DNA of 64,000 bases from Cellulomonas humilata. GTDB taxonomy: Bacteria; Actinomycetota; Actinomycetes; Actinomycetales; Cellulomonadaceae. Position numbers and translations under genes: made by a program. The DNA lies in NCBI RefSeq assembly GCF_030814415.1, contig NZ_JAUSVB010000002.1, positions 310,001-374,000 on the forward strand. Direction: 5' to 3'. A model generated the notes under the pieces. That model searched no databases. It was not told the origin of the DNA and saw nothing but the letters and a program-made list of their open reading frames with translations. This document shows positions 43,717-52,540 of the stretch, piece after piece (the stretch's first letter is position 1; every line of letters begins with the position of its first letter).

Positions 43717-46453
43717 GACCGGTGACCATCTGGCAGCCGATCTCCGGGTTGGTGCCGCCACCGGTGTCGATCGCGTAGGCGCAGACCCGGTGCAGACCGG
43801 CGGCCATCGGGAACGTGGCGCTGTATCCGTGGTTCCCGCCGATCCCGTAGACCGCGTTGACGTCCGGGCGGGGACCGGTGGCCGTCGTGGCGGACCTCCA
43901 GCCTCCGTCGACGAAGAAGTGCACGCCGATCGACGCGGTCGTGTCAGGGTCGAACGCCCACCCCGTCACGGTGACCGCGCCGCTCGATGCGACCGCGGAG
44001 TCGACGACGCCTGCCGGAGCCGCATTCACCACCGTGACGATGCGACAGCCGATCTCGGGGTTGATGCCCCCGCTGGTGTCGATCGCGTACGCGCAGACCA
44101 GGTGCGGCCCGGCGGCGAGCGGGATCGTTACGGAGTACCCGTGGTTGCCGGTGATCCGGTAGACCGCGTTGACGTCCGGGCGGGAGCCGCCCGCCGTGGT
44201 GGCGGTGGCCCACCCGCCGTCGACGTAGAAGTGGACGCCGATCGACGCCGACGTGTCGGGGTCGAACGCCCAGCCGGAGATGGTGACCGCACCGCCCGCC
44301 GACACGGCGGCGTCCACGACACCGACGGGGGGAGTGCCCACCTGGACTGTGCGGCAGCCGAGCTGCTGGTTGATGCCGGCGGGCTGGTTGATGGCGTACA
44401 CGCACACCTGGTGGACGCCCGCCGACGCAGGCAGCGTCGCGTCGAAGCCGTGGTTGTCCCCGCGCTGGAAGATCGCGCCGACGTCGGGCCGGTAGTTGTT
44501 CGCCACGACCGCGGTGAGGTTGTCACGGGTGTACACGTGCAGCGTGATCGGCGCGGTCGTGTCCGGATCGAGCGCCCAGCCCGCTATCCGGATGGACGAC
44601 GCGGTGGTGGAGACGACGTCGAGCGAGCCGAACGGCGTCCCGTTGGCGACCGTCTTCCAGTCGCACCCCAGCATCACGTCGTTGCCGGCCCCGACGTTGC
44701 CGGCGGTGATGCACACCTCGTGCGTGCCCCCCGAGGCCGGTATCGCGAAGCTGAACCCGTGCTGGGTGCCGTTCCCGGGGAACGGGCCGGCGAGGTCGGG
44801 CCGGTTGATCGCCGCGACGACCCGGGTGGGGGCGCCGTCGACGGTCACCGTGAGCTCGAGCGACGCGGTGCTCTCCGGGTCGAGGATCCAGCCGCCGCCG
44901 AAGATGCCCGACGAGTTGGACCCGAAGCTGTCGAGGGACCAGATCGGGGACGCGTACACCGCGGCGTTCGCGAGGTCGGCCACCCGCGACCGCAGGTATG
45001 GCATCTGGTCGAACAGGTTCTGACCGGGGCACGCGGTGAGCTGGGCGTCCCGGTGCGCGTAGACGGTGGGGAAGGTGACGACCGTGCCCTCGGGGTACTT
45101 GGACGCGCCACCGCCGGAGACCATGGTCACCGTGCTGCCGCCGAGGATCCGGAACGTCTTGAACTTCCAGGCGATCACCTGGCTCAGCGACTCCAGCAGG
45201 GCTCCCGACGGGGCGGCGGCGCTGTAGTCACCGATTGCCGCGACGCCGATGGTGCGGCTGTTGAACCCGCCGGTGTGGACGCCGACGACCGCCTTGGTGA
45301 TGCTTCCGGCCCGCCCCTCGAACACACGGCCGAACTTGTCGACCAGGAAGTTGTAGCCGATGTCGCACCAGCCACGACCACCGTCCGCCTCGGGACGCGT
45401 GTGGTACGCGAGGAAGCCCCGCAGCAGGCCGGGGACGTCCTCGGGGTTGTAGGCGTTGGTCGAGGCCGTGTGGTGCACTGCCGCCGCGAGCGTCGTCGGC
45501 GCGAGGTCCGCGTTGCAGGTCCGCAGCGACTCGTCGGCACCCCAGGCGGCGCGGGTCACGATGGCGGGACCGGCAGCCGGTGCGGCCGGCAGCACGGCCG
45601 CGTTGCGGATCACGGCGTCCCCCGCGGTGGACGAGCCCTGCGTCGTCGCGGCGGTGCCTGCCGGGTCGGTGCCCGGGTCGATCAGGACGGCCTTGAGGCC
45701 GGAGATGGTGCCGGTCGCGGCCTCGGCCCAGATCTGGAGACCGTCGGCGTCCAGCGCCACGATCGCGTCGGTCGCCCCGCGACGGCTCCCGCGGTCGTCG
45801 CTGCTCCCCGTGTCGGGCGCGATGTCGGACTCACCGACCGCCTCCCAGTCGCTCCACACGTCCGCCTGGCGGACGCGGTAGCGGATCACCGGGTCGGTGA
45901 GCTCGGCCGTGTCCCGCCAGCTGAGGCCGAGGACGGTGAACGGGTCGACCTCCAGCTCGGCCGTGAGCACGTCGGGGTCCGGGACCAGCGTGTCGTCGAG
46001 AGGCTGCGTCGGGGTCGGGGCAGGGGGCGGGGGAGCGTCCGGGCTGCTCGACTCGCTGGGCACCGGCGTCGGCGTGGGTTCGGGGGTCGTGGTCGGGACA
46101 GGGGTCTCGGAGGGAGACGGATCGGGAGCGACACCCGTGCGCCGGTTCGGCTGCAGGTACGCGGCACCCACGATCCGGGCCGCGGAGGACGGCGCAGCGG
46201 CGTCGGCGGTGGTCGCGGCGTCCGCGAGCGGCTCGACCACGGCGTCCTCGACCACGGCGTCCTCGGCCACCGGAGGAGCCTGCTCGGGCAGCTCCGCCAG
46301 TGCCTCGTCGTCCACACCCGTGAGGTTCAGCTCGTCGACCGAGACCTCGCTCGCGCGTGGAGCGGCGGCGGCCGGCTCCCGGTCGGCGGCCACGACCGGG
46401 CCACCCACCACCAGGAGAGCGACGACGAGCAGTCGTGCGGCTGTTCCGAGCAT
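43712..46453 (-). CDS. N-acetylmuramoyl-L-alanine amidase (PGRP type) with four wall-protein repeats
   Basis: 913 residues from ATG at 46453 (GGGGAG upstream). Signal peptide (1-23), an acidic region, a Pro/Thr/Ser linker (107-150) and a beta-rich domain (about 155-260). The PGRP/amidase domain spans about 298-490: VHHTAS (His327/328), GWCDIGYNFLVD, VGVHTGGFNSRTIGVAAIGD, then AHRDAQLTACPG (His467, Cys475). These are the zinc ligands of peptidoglycan-recognition amidases, so an active enzyme cutting the stem peptide from MurNAc is expected. Four C-terminal repeats (505-602, 607-705, 708-808, 812-913) match those of the protein at 38800 and may bind wall glycan. Confidence 0.9.
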   Translation of the reverse strand: MLGTAARLLVVALLVVGGPVVAADREPAAAAPRASEVSVDELNLTGVDDEALAELPEQAPPVAEDAVVEDAVVEPLADAATTADAAAPSSAARIVGAAYLQPNRRTGVAPDPSPSETPVPTTTPEPTPTPVPSESSSPDAPPPPAPTPTQPLDDTLVPDPDVLTAELEVDPFTVLGLSWRDTAELTDPVIRYRVRQADVWSDWEAVGESDIAPDTGSSDDRGSRRGATDAIVALDADGLQIWAEAATGTISGLKAVLIDPGTDPAGTAATTQGSSTAGDAVIRNAAVLPAAPAAGPAIVTRAAWGADESLRTCNADLAPTTLAAAVHHTASTNAYNPEDVPGLLRGFLAYHTRPEADGGRGWCDIGYNFLVDKFGRVFEGRAGSITKAVVGVHTGGFNSRTIGVAAIGDYSAAAPSGALLESLSQVIAWKFKTFRILGGSTVTMVSGGGASKYPEGTVVTFPTVYAHRDAQLTACPGQNLFDQMPYLRSRVADLANAAVYASPIWSLDSFGSNSSGIFGGGWILDPESTASLELTVTVDGAPTRVVAAINRPDLAGPFPGNGTQHGFSFAIPASGGTHEVCITAGNVGAGNDVMLGCDWKTVANGTPFGSLDVVSTTASSIRIAGWALDPDTTAPITLHVYTRDNLTAVVANNYRPDVGAIFQRGDNHGFDATLPASAGVHQVCVYAINQPAGINQQLGCRTVQVGTPPVGVVDAAVSAGGAVTISGWAFDPDTSASIGVHFYVDGGWATATTAGGSRPDVNAVYRITGNHGYSVTIPLAAGPHLVCAYAIDTSGGINPEIGCRIVTVVNAAPAGVVDSAVASSGAVTVTGWAFDPDTTASIGVHFFVDGGWRSATTATGPRPDVNAVYGIGGNHGYSATFPMAAGLHRVCAYAIDTGGGTNPEIGCQMVTGR
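43715..44941 (-). repeat. Four tandem ~300-bp coding repeats (GWxxDPxT family)
   Basis: Same family as at 38803-40068. Units 3 and 4 are the closest to each other and to the secreted-protein repeats. Unit 1 is the most diverged (GGGWILDPESTASLELTVTV). Confidence 0.85.
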
Positions 46454-46569
46454 GGTGGTTCTCCCCTGATCACGACCGCGACACACAGCAGTCGCCATTC
46501 CACCACGCAGGACCCCCCGGACCGTGGTGCACACTCGCAGACCCGGCACTCTCGCCCACGTTCGGCGGG

Positions 46570-46575
46570 TATCCT
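46570..46575 (+). promoter_or_regulatory. -10 element (TATCCT) upstream of the DUF7657-type gene
   Basis: TATCCT lies 53 nt before the ATG at 46629 and gives a leader of about 46 nt containing GAGGAG. No clear -35. Confidence 0.35.
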
Positions 46576-46628
46576 CGCGGGGGCCCGCCACGGGGCCCAC
46601 CGGCCGTCCACGAGGAGTCGACGAACTG

Positions 46629-48656
46629 ATGGTTGACGTCGAGTCACCGCGGGAGCGCGGCAGGGTCGACCGCGCGCGGTACGCGCTGCTGTCGCTGTAC
46701 CTCCGGCTCATCCAGCCGAGCACCACGCCGTTGCGGCGCCAGCTGCTGGTCGGGCTCGCGGCGTACGCGGTCCTGCTCCTCGTCCTGGTCGCGTTCGGCA
46801 TCAACGGCTCGTCGATGGGCCTGCTGTACAGCGCCATGTTCGGAGGGCGCGACCCGGGACTCCTGCGCGGCGTCCCGCGTGCCATCCGCAGCGACGAGTG
46901 GCTGGTCGTCGCACCGCTGACGGTGTCGCAGGTCGAGGAGGGTCTGCCGTACAAGAGCGGCCTGTTCCCCGGCGGGTTCGACACGACGATCGTCTGGGAC
47001 CTGCCGTACCGCGAGTGGTCCGTCCTCCTGCGCCCCCACATGTGGGGCTTCTTCGTCCTGCCGCTCGACAACGCGTACGCGCTGAAGTGGTGGCTGCCCT
47101 TCCTGACGATGGCCGCCGCGCTGTTCGTGCTGCTCTGCACGCTGTGGCGCCGTCCGCTGGCGTCGTTCGCCGTCGCGGGCGCGTTCGCCGCCGCACCGTT
47201 CTTCCAGTGGTGGTTCGGCTCGGGCAGCTTCTGGCCGCCCGCCTGCGCGATCGCGGCGTGCGCCGGCACGATCCTCATGCTGCGCACCGACCGCACCTGG
47301 CACCGGTGGGTGATCGCGGCGATCGTCTCCTACCTGGTCGTGGTCGCCGTCGTGGCGCTGTACCCGCCCTACCTCATCCCGTGCCTGTACCCGGCGGTGG
47401 GCTTCGTCGTCGGCTGGATCGTCATGGCGCGCTCGCTGTCGTGGCCGGAACGGCTCCGGCGGATGGCTCCGCTCGCGGTGGGGGCAGTCGTCGCCGGCAT
47501 CGTGCTGGCCGTCTTCCTGGTGACGCGACGGGACACCATCGACGCCGTCGTCTCGACGGTCTACCCGGGGCAGCGGCTCTCGCCGACCGGGGCGTCGGGG
47601 TCGTTCTCGTGGCTCGCGATGTACGCGGGCATCTTCGGCATCGGACTGCGCGCGGCGGACACCACCGGTTTCGCCGCGAACGCCTCCGAGGGGTCGAGCT
47701 TCATCTTCTTCGGCCTGTACCTCGTGCCCTCGGCCCTGTGGTTGCTCTGGTCGCGCTGGCGCCGCGGAGCCGGGTTCGACTGGGCGATGGTCGGCGTGCT
47801 CGCCTCGCTCGGTCTCATGTTCGCCTTCATCTACGTGCCCGGGTGGGACGCGGTGGCGCACCTGCTCCTGCTCGACCGTGTCGTGATGCCGCGGATCGTG
47901 ATCGGCATGGGCGTGGGATCGATCCTGCTGCTGGGCCTCGTCGTGGGGCGCCTGCGGGAGCTCTCCGACGTCCGGGTCCCGGTGTGGACCACGGTCGCGT
48001 CGGTCGCGGCGGTGCTGCTGACGCACTGGGTGGTCTACCGCGGTCTGGTGCGCAACGCGCCGGCCGTGCTCGAGGCCTCGATCGCCTGGGTCGTGCTGCT
48101 CGTGGTGCTCGCGGTCGCCATCGGGCTGTTCTCCCGCGGTCGGGCGACGGTCCCCGGGATCCTGGTCGCCCTGGTCGCCCTCGTCGTGGCCGGGTGGGTG
48201 AACCCCATCTACCAGGGCGTCTTCGACATGCGGGAGACCGCGGTCGGGCAGGCGATCGAGGAGGTCGACGCCGAGAACCCCGGGTCGTGGGTCGCCGTGG
48301 ACGGCCTCGCGGCGACGGCCGTCCTGCGCGAGACCGGCGTCGAGTCCTACAGCGGCGTGCAGGGGTGGCCCTCGCAGGAGATGTGGGACGACCTGGACCC
48401 CGACGGTGGCGACGAGGACGCGTGGAACCGCTACGCGCACGTCAACTGGACGGCGAACCCGGACGCTCCCGAGATCGTGCTGGTCACGGCCGACGTCGTG
48501 CAGGTCAAGCTCGACTCGTGCGGGCCCGTGGCGCAGAAGCACATCGAGCACGTCCTGAGCCAGCAGCCGATCGACCAGCCGTGCGTGGACGAGGTCGAGT
48601 CGATCAGTGAGGGCGGCGGGACGTTCTACATCTACGACGTGGTCCCCGCGCCCTGA
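46629..48656 (+). CDS. DUF7657-like polytopic membrane protein, putative GT-C
   Basis: 675 residues from ATG at 46629; GAGGAG lies 11 nt upstream, slightly far. One helix near 42-58, an extracytoplasmic loop with RSDEWLVVAPLTVSQVEEGLP, then about 12 helices up to residue 530 and a soluble tail of about 145 residues. The acidic first loop and overall plan resemble GT-C enzymes and the DUF6541 protein 3 kb away, though the two are not close homologues. A membrane glycosyltransferase, polymerase or ligase role is inferred from topology and context. Its 3' end faces the DUF2304 gene. Confidence 0.75.
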   Translation: MVDVESPRERGRVDRARYALLSLYLRLIQPSTTPLRRQLLVGLAAYAVLLLVLVAFGINGSSMGLLYSAMFGGRDPGLLRGVPRAIRSDEWLVVAPLTVSQVEEGLPYKSGLFPGGFDTTIVWDLPYREWSVLLRPHMWGFFVLPLDNAYALKWWLPFLTMAAALFVLLCTLWRRPLASFAVAGAFAAAPFFQWWFGSGSFWPPACAIAACAGTILMLRTDRTWHRWVIAAIVSYLVVVAVVALYPPYLIPCLYPAVGFVVGWIVMARSLSWPERLRRMAPLAVGAVVAGIVLAVFLVTRRDTIDAVVSTVYPGQRLSPTGASGSFSWLAMYAGIFGIGLRAADTTGFAANASEGSSFIFFGLYLVPSALWLLWSRWRRGAGFDWAMVGVLASLGLMFAFIYVPGWDAVAHLLLLDRVVMPRIVIGMGVGSILLLGLVVGRLRELSDVRVPVWTTVASVAAVLLTHWVVYRGLVRNAPAVLEASIAWVVLLVVLAVAIGLFSRGRATVPGILVALVALVVAGWVNPIYQGVFDMRETAVGQAIEEVDAENPGSWVAVDGLAATAVLRETGVESYSGVQGWPSQEMWDDLDPDGGDEDAWNRYAHVNWTANPDAPEIVLVTADVVQVKLDSCGPVAQKHIEHVLSQQPIDQPCVDEVESISEGGGTFYIYDVVPAP

Positions 48657-48664
48657 CGGGACGT

Positions 48665-48694
48665 GACCGTCCGGGCGGTGCAGCCCAGACGGTC
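48665..48694. terminator. Hairpin between the DUF7657-like and DUF2304 genes
   Basis: GACCGTC pairs with GACGGTC and, after one mismatch, GGGC with GCCC, around a 6-nt loop. It lies between two convergent stops and overlaps the leftward one. Confidence 0.55.
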
Positions 48695-49085
48695 AGGCGC
48701 CGTCCGTGGTGACGGGAGAGTCGGTGCCGGTCGAGTCGGGCACCCGCTCGGCCAGCTCGTTCAGGTCGAGCCGGAGCAGCGCGATCTCCTCGGCGAGCGT
48801 CCGGGTCTCCTCCTCGAGGTTCGAGACCTCGGTGGAGAGCTGGATGCACACGAGCAGCAGCACGAGGAACGCGCCGGCGTAGACCAGGTTGACGGGGGTC
48901 TCGACGCCGACGAGGTCCGAGAGCCAGAACGCGACCTGGGGGAAGATCCCGAGGACGACGACGGCCGTGGCCAGGGCGATCCAGATGCCGGCGTACTTCT
49001 CCCGGATCCGCCGCGTCCGCAGCAGGTAGTAGAGGAGCCCGACGACGAGGACGCAGAGGGCGAGTGCGAACAGGTACCCGCTCAC
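48693..49085 (-). CDS. DUF2304 family membrane protein
   Basis: 130 residues from GTG at 49085, overlapping the upstream GT stop (GTGA). Three helices (about 4-22, 33-55, 65-84), then a short coiled coil with LEEETRTLAEEIALLRLDLNE. DUF2304 proteins are regularly encoded next to polyprenyl-phosphate sugar synthases and are thought to be their membrane partners. The coiled coil may hold the adjacent GT2 enzyme at the membrane. Biochemical activity is unknown. Confidence 0.85.
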   Translation of the reverse strand: MSGYLFALALCVLVVGLLYYLLRTRRIREKYAGIWIALATAVVVLGIFPQVAFWLSDLVGVETPVNLVYAGAFLVLLLVCIQLSTEVSNLEEETRTLAEEIALLRLDLNELAERVPDSTGTDSPVTTDGA

Positions 49086-49828
49086 GCGCGTGCTCCCTCG
49101 GCGGCGACGGGCTCGCTGGGCCGCGACAGGGCGATCAGGAGGGCGAGCAGGGCGCGTCCGAGGAAGATCGCCGCCTTGACGGGGCTGTGCGACGGACGTC
49201 CGCCGGCTCGGGGCCGCATGCGCACCCCCACCTGCCGGACGGTGAGCCCGGCGCGCGAGGCGATGACGAGCGACTCGATGGTGTCCCCCAGGTACTCGGC
49301 GGGGTAGTTGGACGCGAAGAGCGCGATGGCCGACCGGCTGCAGGCCTTGAAGCCCGACGTCGTGTCCGTCAGACGGGTCCCGGTGACCCGGGAGAGCACG
49401 GTCGACAGGATCGACATCGTCCACCGCCGAGGCCCGCGGACGGTGTAGTCGCCGACGCCCGCGAACCGCGCACCGATGACGATGTCCGCCGACTCCGCGA
49501 CCATCGTCTCCAGCAGGACGCGCACCTCCGCCGGGTCGTGCTGGCCGTCGGCGTCGAGCTGCACGGTGTAGTCGTACCCGCGGCGGTGGGCCAGCACATA
49601 GCCGGCGCGCATGGCGCCGCCGACCCCGAGGTTGATGGGCAGGTCGAGAACGCGGGCGCCGGCGTTCTTGGCGAGCTCGGCGGTGCGGTCGGTGGAGCCG
49701 TCGTTGACCACGACCACGTCCGCGGAGGGGAGGGTCGTGTGGATCTCGTCGATGATCGACGCGACCGTGGCCTGCTCGTTCCACGCCGGGACGATGATGA
49801 GCAGGCGAGGCTCGGGGGTCACGGGCAT
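49082..49828 (-). CDS. Glycosyltransferase family 2, polyprenyl-phosphate sugar synthase type
   Basis: 248 residues. GT-A fold of the dolichol-phosphate-mannose synthase group: LLIIVPAWNEQATVASII, VVNDGSTDRTAELA, PINLGVGGAMRAGYVLA, the metal site QLDADGQHDP and SGFKACSRSAIALF. There is no C-terminal membrane domain, so anchoring probably comes from the coupled DUF2304 protein. Product likely a polyprenyl-P-hexose used by the GT-C-like proteins at 41627 and 46629. ATG at 49828 follows a leaderless -10 by 6 nt. Confidence 0.88.
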   Translation of the reverse strand: MPVTPEPRLLIIVPAWNEQATVASIIDEIHTTLPSADVVVVNDGSTDRTAELAKNAGARVLDLPINLGVGGAMRAGYVLAHRRGYDYTVQLDADGQHDPAEVRVLLETMVAESADIVIGARFAGVGDYTVRGPRRWTMSILSTVLSRVTGTRLTDTTSGFKACSRSAIALFASNYPAEYLGDTIESLVIASRAGLTVRQVGVRMRPRAGGRPSHSPVKAAIFLGRALLALLIALSRPSEPVAAEGARA

Positions 49829-49834
49829 CCTCGA

Positions 49835-49840
49835 ATCCTA
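49835..49840 (-). promoter_or_regulatory. Leaderless -10 element (TAGGAT)
   Basis: On the minus strand TAGGAT lies 6 nt before the ATG at 49828. The bases just upstream contain CGACC and GGTCG arms, a weak 5-bp inverted repeat in the spacer. Confidence 0.5.
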
Positions 49841-49890
49841 GCGACCACGCGCGGTCGTCCTCCCCGACGGACACCCCGCCACGGGCGACG

Positions 49891-51099
49891 TCACCGGGGC
49901 TCCAGCGACTGCTCGACGACGTCGACGACGCGGTCCCAGGTGTACGTGCTCGTGATGCGCTTGCGTCCCGCCTCGCCCATGGCGTGCGCCTGGGCGCGGT
50001 CGCCGAGGATCGTCGCCAGGCGTGCGCCGGTCGTCTCGCTGTCGGTGGGGTCCACCAGGTAGCCGCTCACGCCGTCCTCGACGTCCTCGCCCGTCACGCC
50101 CGAGCGCACGACCGGGGTCCCGCAGGCGAGGGCCTCCTTGACCGGCAGCGACATGGTCGTGGCGCCCGACACGGCGGACGTGCCGGTCTGCAGGAGCACG
50201 TCGGCGATCGAGTACATCCGGGGGAGGTCGACGAAGGGCAGGAAGCCGAGGTAGTCGATCTTGTCGGCGACCCCGAGCGACTTGGCCCGGGCCATCATCC
50301 GCTCGAGCTCGGGCGGGTCCTCGCGCGTGGTGGTCAGTGCGAGGCGTGCGTCCGGCACGGAGCGGACGGCGACGGCGAAGGCGTCGATCGCGAGGTCCGT
50401 GCGCTTGATCGGCGAGAAGTCGGTCGAGTGGACCACCCGGGGGCCGTCACCGAGGCGCTGGCGCAGGTCCGCCACCTCGTCGTCCGCGTACGGACGGAAG
50501 AACCCGGTGTCCACGCCGGCGTAGGTGCACTCGGCGTCGGTGCGGCCGTACGTCAGCTCCAGCTGCTTGGCCGTGGCCTCGTTCAGCGTGAGGAGCGCGT
50601 CGGCGTCCTGGATCCCTCGCGTGTCCACCCGCCCGTACGCGGTCCGGAGGAAGGCGAGGAGCGCCTGCTTCGGTCGCGGGTACATGCCGATGACCTCGGC
50701 GTCGTGGAAGAACGGGAACGGCTCGAAGCACAGGCTCACGTGCCGCAGGCCGTGCGTCTTGGCGGCGTGCGTCGCGACGTCGGGCATCGGGAAGAAGCTC
50801 GACACGATCGCGCTGGCGTCCGCCGCGGCGGCGGTCACCGCACGCCGGTCCCGGGCCAGGTAGGCCGGGAAGGCTGCCCAGTACGCCATGGACTGCGACG
50901 TCGCGCCGCCGATCTCGCGCAGCGGGATCCCCGCCTCGGCGTAGCGCTCGCGCCACAACGGGGAGGCGCCCTCGACCATGACCTCGACGGGCCGACGCTC
51001 GGCGAGGCGACGCGTGACCTCGTAGATGAACTTCGTGCCGCCCAAGGGGAGCATGAAATGGCTGTGCAGCCAGAGGACCGGCTTGCGCGCGTCCGTCAC
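49891..51099 (-). CDS. Glycosyltransferase family 4
   Basis: 402 residues. GTG at 51099 is preferred because AGGAG lies 8 nt before it; GTG 51105 is only 2 nt from that site. GT-B fold: WLHSHFMLPLGGTKFIYEV, LCFEPFPFFHD, VHSTDFSPIKRTDLAIDAF and, near residue 320, SLPVKEALACGTPVVRSG in place of the usual EGFGLPxLEA. DYLGFLPFVDLPRMYSIAD fits the donor domain. It is probably transcribed with the flippase gene upstream (88 bp). Donor unknown. Confidence 0.86.
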   Translation of the reverse strand: MTDARKPVLWLHSHFMLPLGGTKFIYEVTRRLAERRPVEVMVEGASPLWRERYAEAGIPLREIGGATSQSMAYWAAFPAYLARDRRAVTAAAADASAIVSSFFPMPDVATHAAKTHGLRHVSLCFEPFPFFHDAEVIGMYPRPKQALLAFLRTAYGRVDTRGIQDADALLTLNEATAKQLELTYGRTDAECTYAGVDTGFFRPYADDEVADLRQRLGDGPRVVHSTDFSPIKRTDLAIDAFAVAVRSVPDARLALTTTREDPPELERMMARAKSLGVADKIDYLGFLPFVDLPRMYSIADVLLQTGTSAVSGATTMSLPVKEALACGTPVVRSGVTGEDVEDGVSGYLVDPTDSETTGARLATILGDRAQAHAMGEAGRKRITSTYTWDRVVDVVEQSLEPR

Positions 51100-51186
51100 G
51101 GTCACCTCTCCTGGTTGTCGGCCAGGGACGACGGTCCGAGGCCGGAGGAAGCCTACCGTCGCGTCACGGGCACCCGTGCACGGGGG

Positions 51187-52455
51187 TCAGGCCACCCGCG
51201 TCGAGCGCTGGACCGCCACCGCGTGGATCACGATGCCGACCAGCGGTCCGATCGTGAGCGCGAGCACCGCCCGGGCCTCCATGCTCAGCGGCGTGAACAG
51301 CAGGGCGAGCGAGGTCGTCGTCGCCGCGAGCCAGCCCAGGGCGTAGACGGTGTGCCGCCCGGTCGCCAGGACGGCGGCGCCGGTCATCGTGAGGAAGGCG
51401 AGTGCCGTCGCGCCCAGGGTCAGGCCCGCGAGCACCGGGCCGGGCACGCCGTAGGCGTCGCCGAACAGCAGGCGCAGGAGCCACGGCCCGATGAGGGCGG
51501 CGGCGACCGCGGCGCCCGCGCCGAGCACGGTGATGAGCACGAGCACGCGGCTCAGGGCGCCGAGGCCGCGGTCGCGGTTGGCCATGAAGTGCGTGATGGC
51601 CACCCCCTGGTACGCCGCCAGCGGCATGAGCAGCGGGGCCCGCGTGACGGAGATCGCGAGGATCAGCGGTGCCGCGTCGGCGAACTCCACGTCTCCCGAC
51701 GTGAGCCGGAGCAGGACCGGGAACCCCACGACGAGCGCGGCGCTCGACGCGGCGGCGACGGCAGCCTTGCCGGTGTTGGCCAGCAGCCGCGGCGCGGCGA
51801 CGTCGGCGACGGCTCCGGCGACGGAGCGGACCGGCCGCGAGATCGCGGCGAGCACGATCCACGCGCCTGCGGCCACGGCGACCGCCAGCTCCAGCTGGTC
51901 CGTCGCGGCACCGGCGAGGACGACCACCACGACGAGCAGCAGCCGGGTGGCGGCCTCGGCGCCGACGAGCACCGAGTACGTCCCCCAGCGCAGCTGTCCG
52001 GCGAGGATGCCCGCGACGGCCGAGTGCCCGGCGAACAGCACGGCGCCGAGCCCGACCGCGACGACGCCGGGGATCCAGGCGTCGCCGAGGACCTGCTCGC
52101 CCCACCACGGTGCGGTCGCTCCGACGACGACCGCGGCGAGCCCGCCGAGCAGGAGGCCCCACGGCAGGATCCGGGCTCCGCCGCTGCGGCTCTCCGCGGC
52201 GTGCGACGCGCGGGTGGACTCGCTCTGCACGCCCCCGAGGACGCCGAACACGCCGAACAGGAGCGACCAGAACACGAGGAAGTCCGCGTTCCGGGCCGGG
52301 TCGAGCGACCGCGCGGCCAGCAGGAGAACGAGGTAGCCGCAGCCGGCGGCGACGATCGAGGCGATCCCGACCCCGGCGGCGCCACCGCCCGAGATCGTGC
52401 GCTCGGAGGCGGTCCGCGCGGGGTCCGGCAGGGCGGCGGCTCCCGGGTCGGTCAC
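51187..52455 (-). CDS. Wzx-like polysaccharide flippase
   Basis: 422 residues, about 12 hydrophobic helices spread over the whole length, no soluble domain. The N-terminal ISGGGAAGVGIASIVAAGCGYLVLLLAARSL and the central ITHFMANRDRGLGALSRVLVLI fit the MATE/MOP oligosaccharide flippases. It should flip an undecaprenyl-linked repeat unit. No Wzy polymerase is clearly recognisable, so the DUF6541 or DUF7657 protein may fill that role. GTG at 52455 has a poor ribosome site. It is divergent from the GT2 gene at 52541. Confidence 0.85.
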   Translation of the reverse strand: MTDPGAAALPDPARTASERTISGGGAAGVGIASIVAAGCGYLVLLLAARSLDPARNADFLVFWSLLFGVFGVLGGVQSESTRASHAAESRSGGARILPWGLLLGGLAAVVVGATAPWWGEQVLGDAWIPGVVAVGLGAVLFAGHSAVAGILAGQLRWGTYSVLVGAEAATRLLLVVVVVLAGAATDQLELAVAVAAGAWIVLAAISRPVRSVAGAVADVAAPRLLANTGKAAVAAASSAALVVGFPVLLRLTSGDVEFADAAPLILAISVTRAPLLMPLAAYQGVAITHFMANRDRGLGALSRVLVLITVLGAGAAVAAALIGPWLLRLLFGDAYGVPGPVLAGLTLGATALAFLTMTGAAVLATGRHTVYALGWLAATTTSLALLFTPLSMEARAVLALTIGPLVGIVIHAVAVQRSTRVA

Positions 52456-52491
52456 GCCTGGCCCGCTTCGCGAATCGGTTGCATGAGGTCG

Positions 52492-52497
52492 TAGTGT
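52492..52497 (+). promoter_or_regulatory. -10 element (TAGTGT)
   Basis: TAGTGT lies 43 nt before the ATG at 52541 and gives a leader of about 37 nt carrying AAGGAC. The same hexamer precedes purK. Confidence 0.35.
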
Positions 52498-52540
52498 GGC
52501 CCATCCACCCCGCAGCCCACGAACACGACAAGGACCTGCC

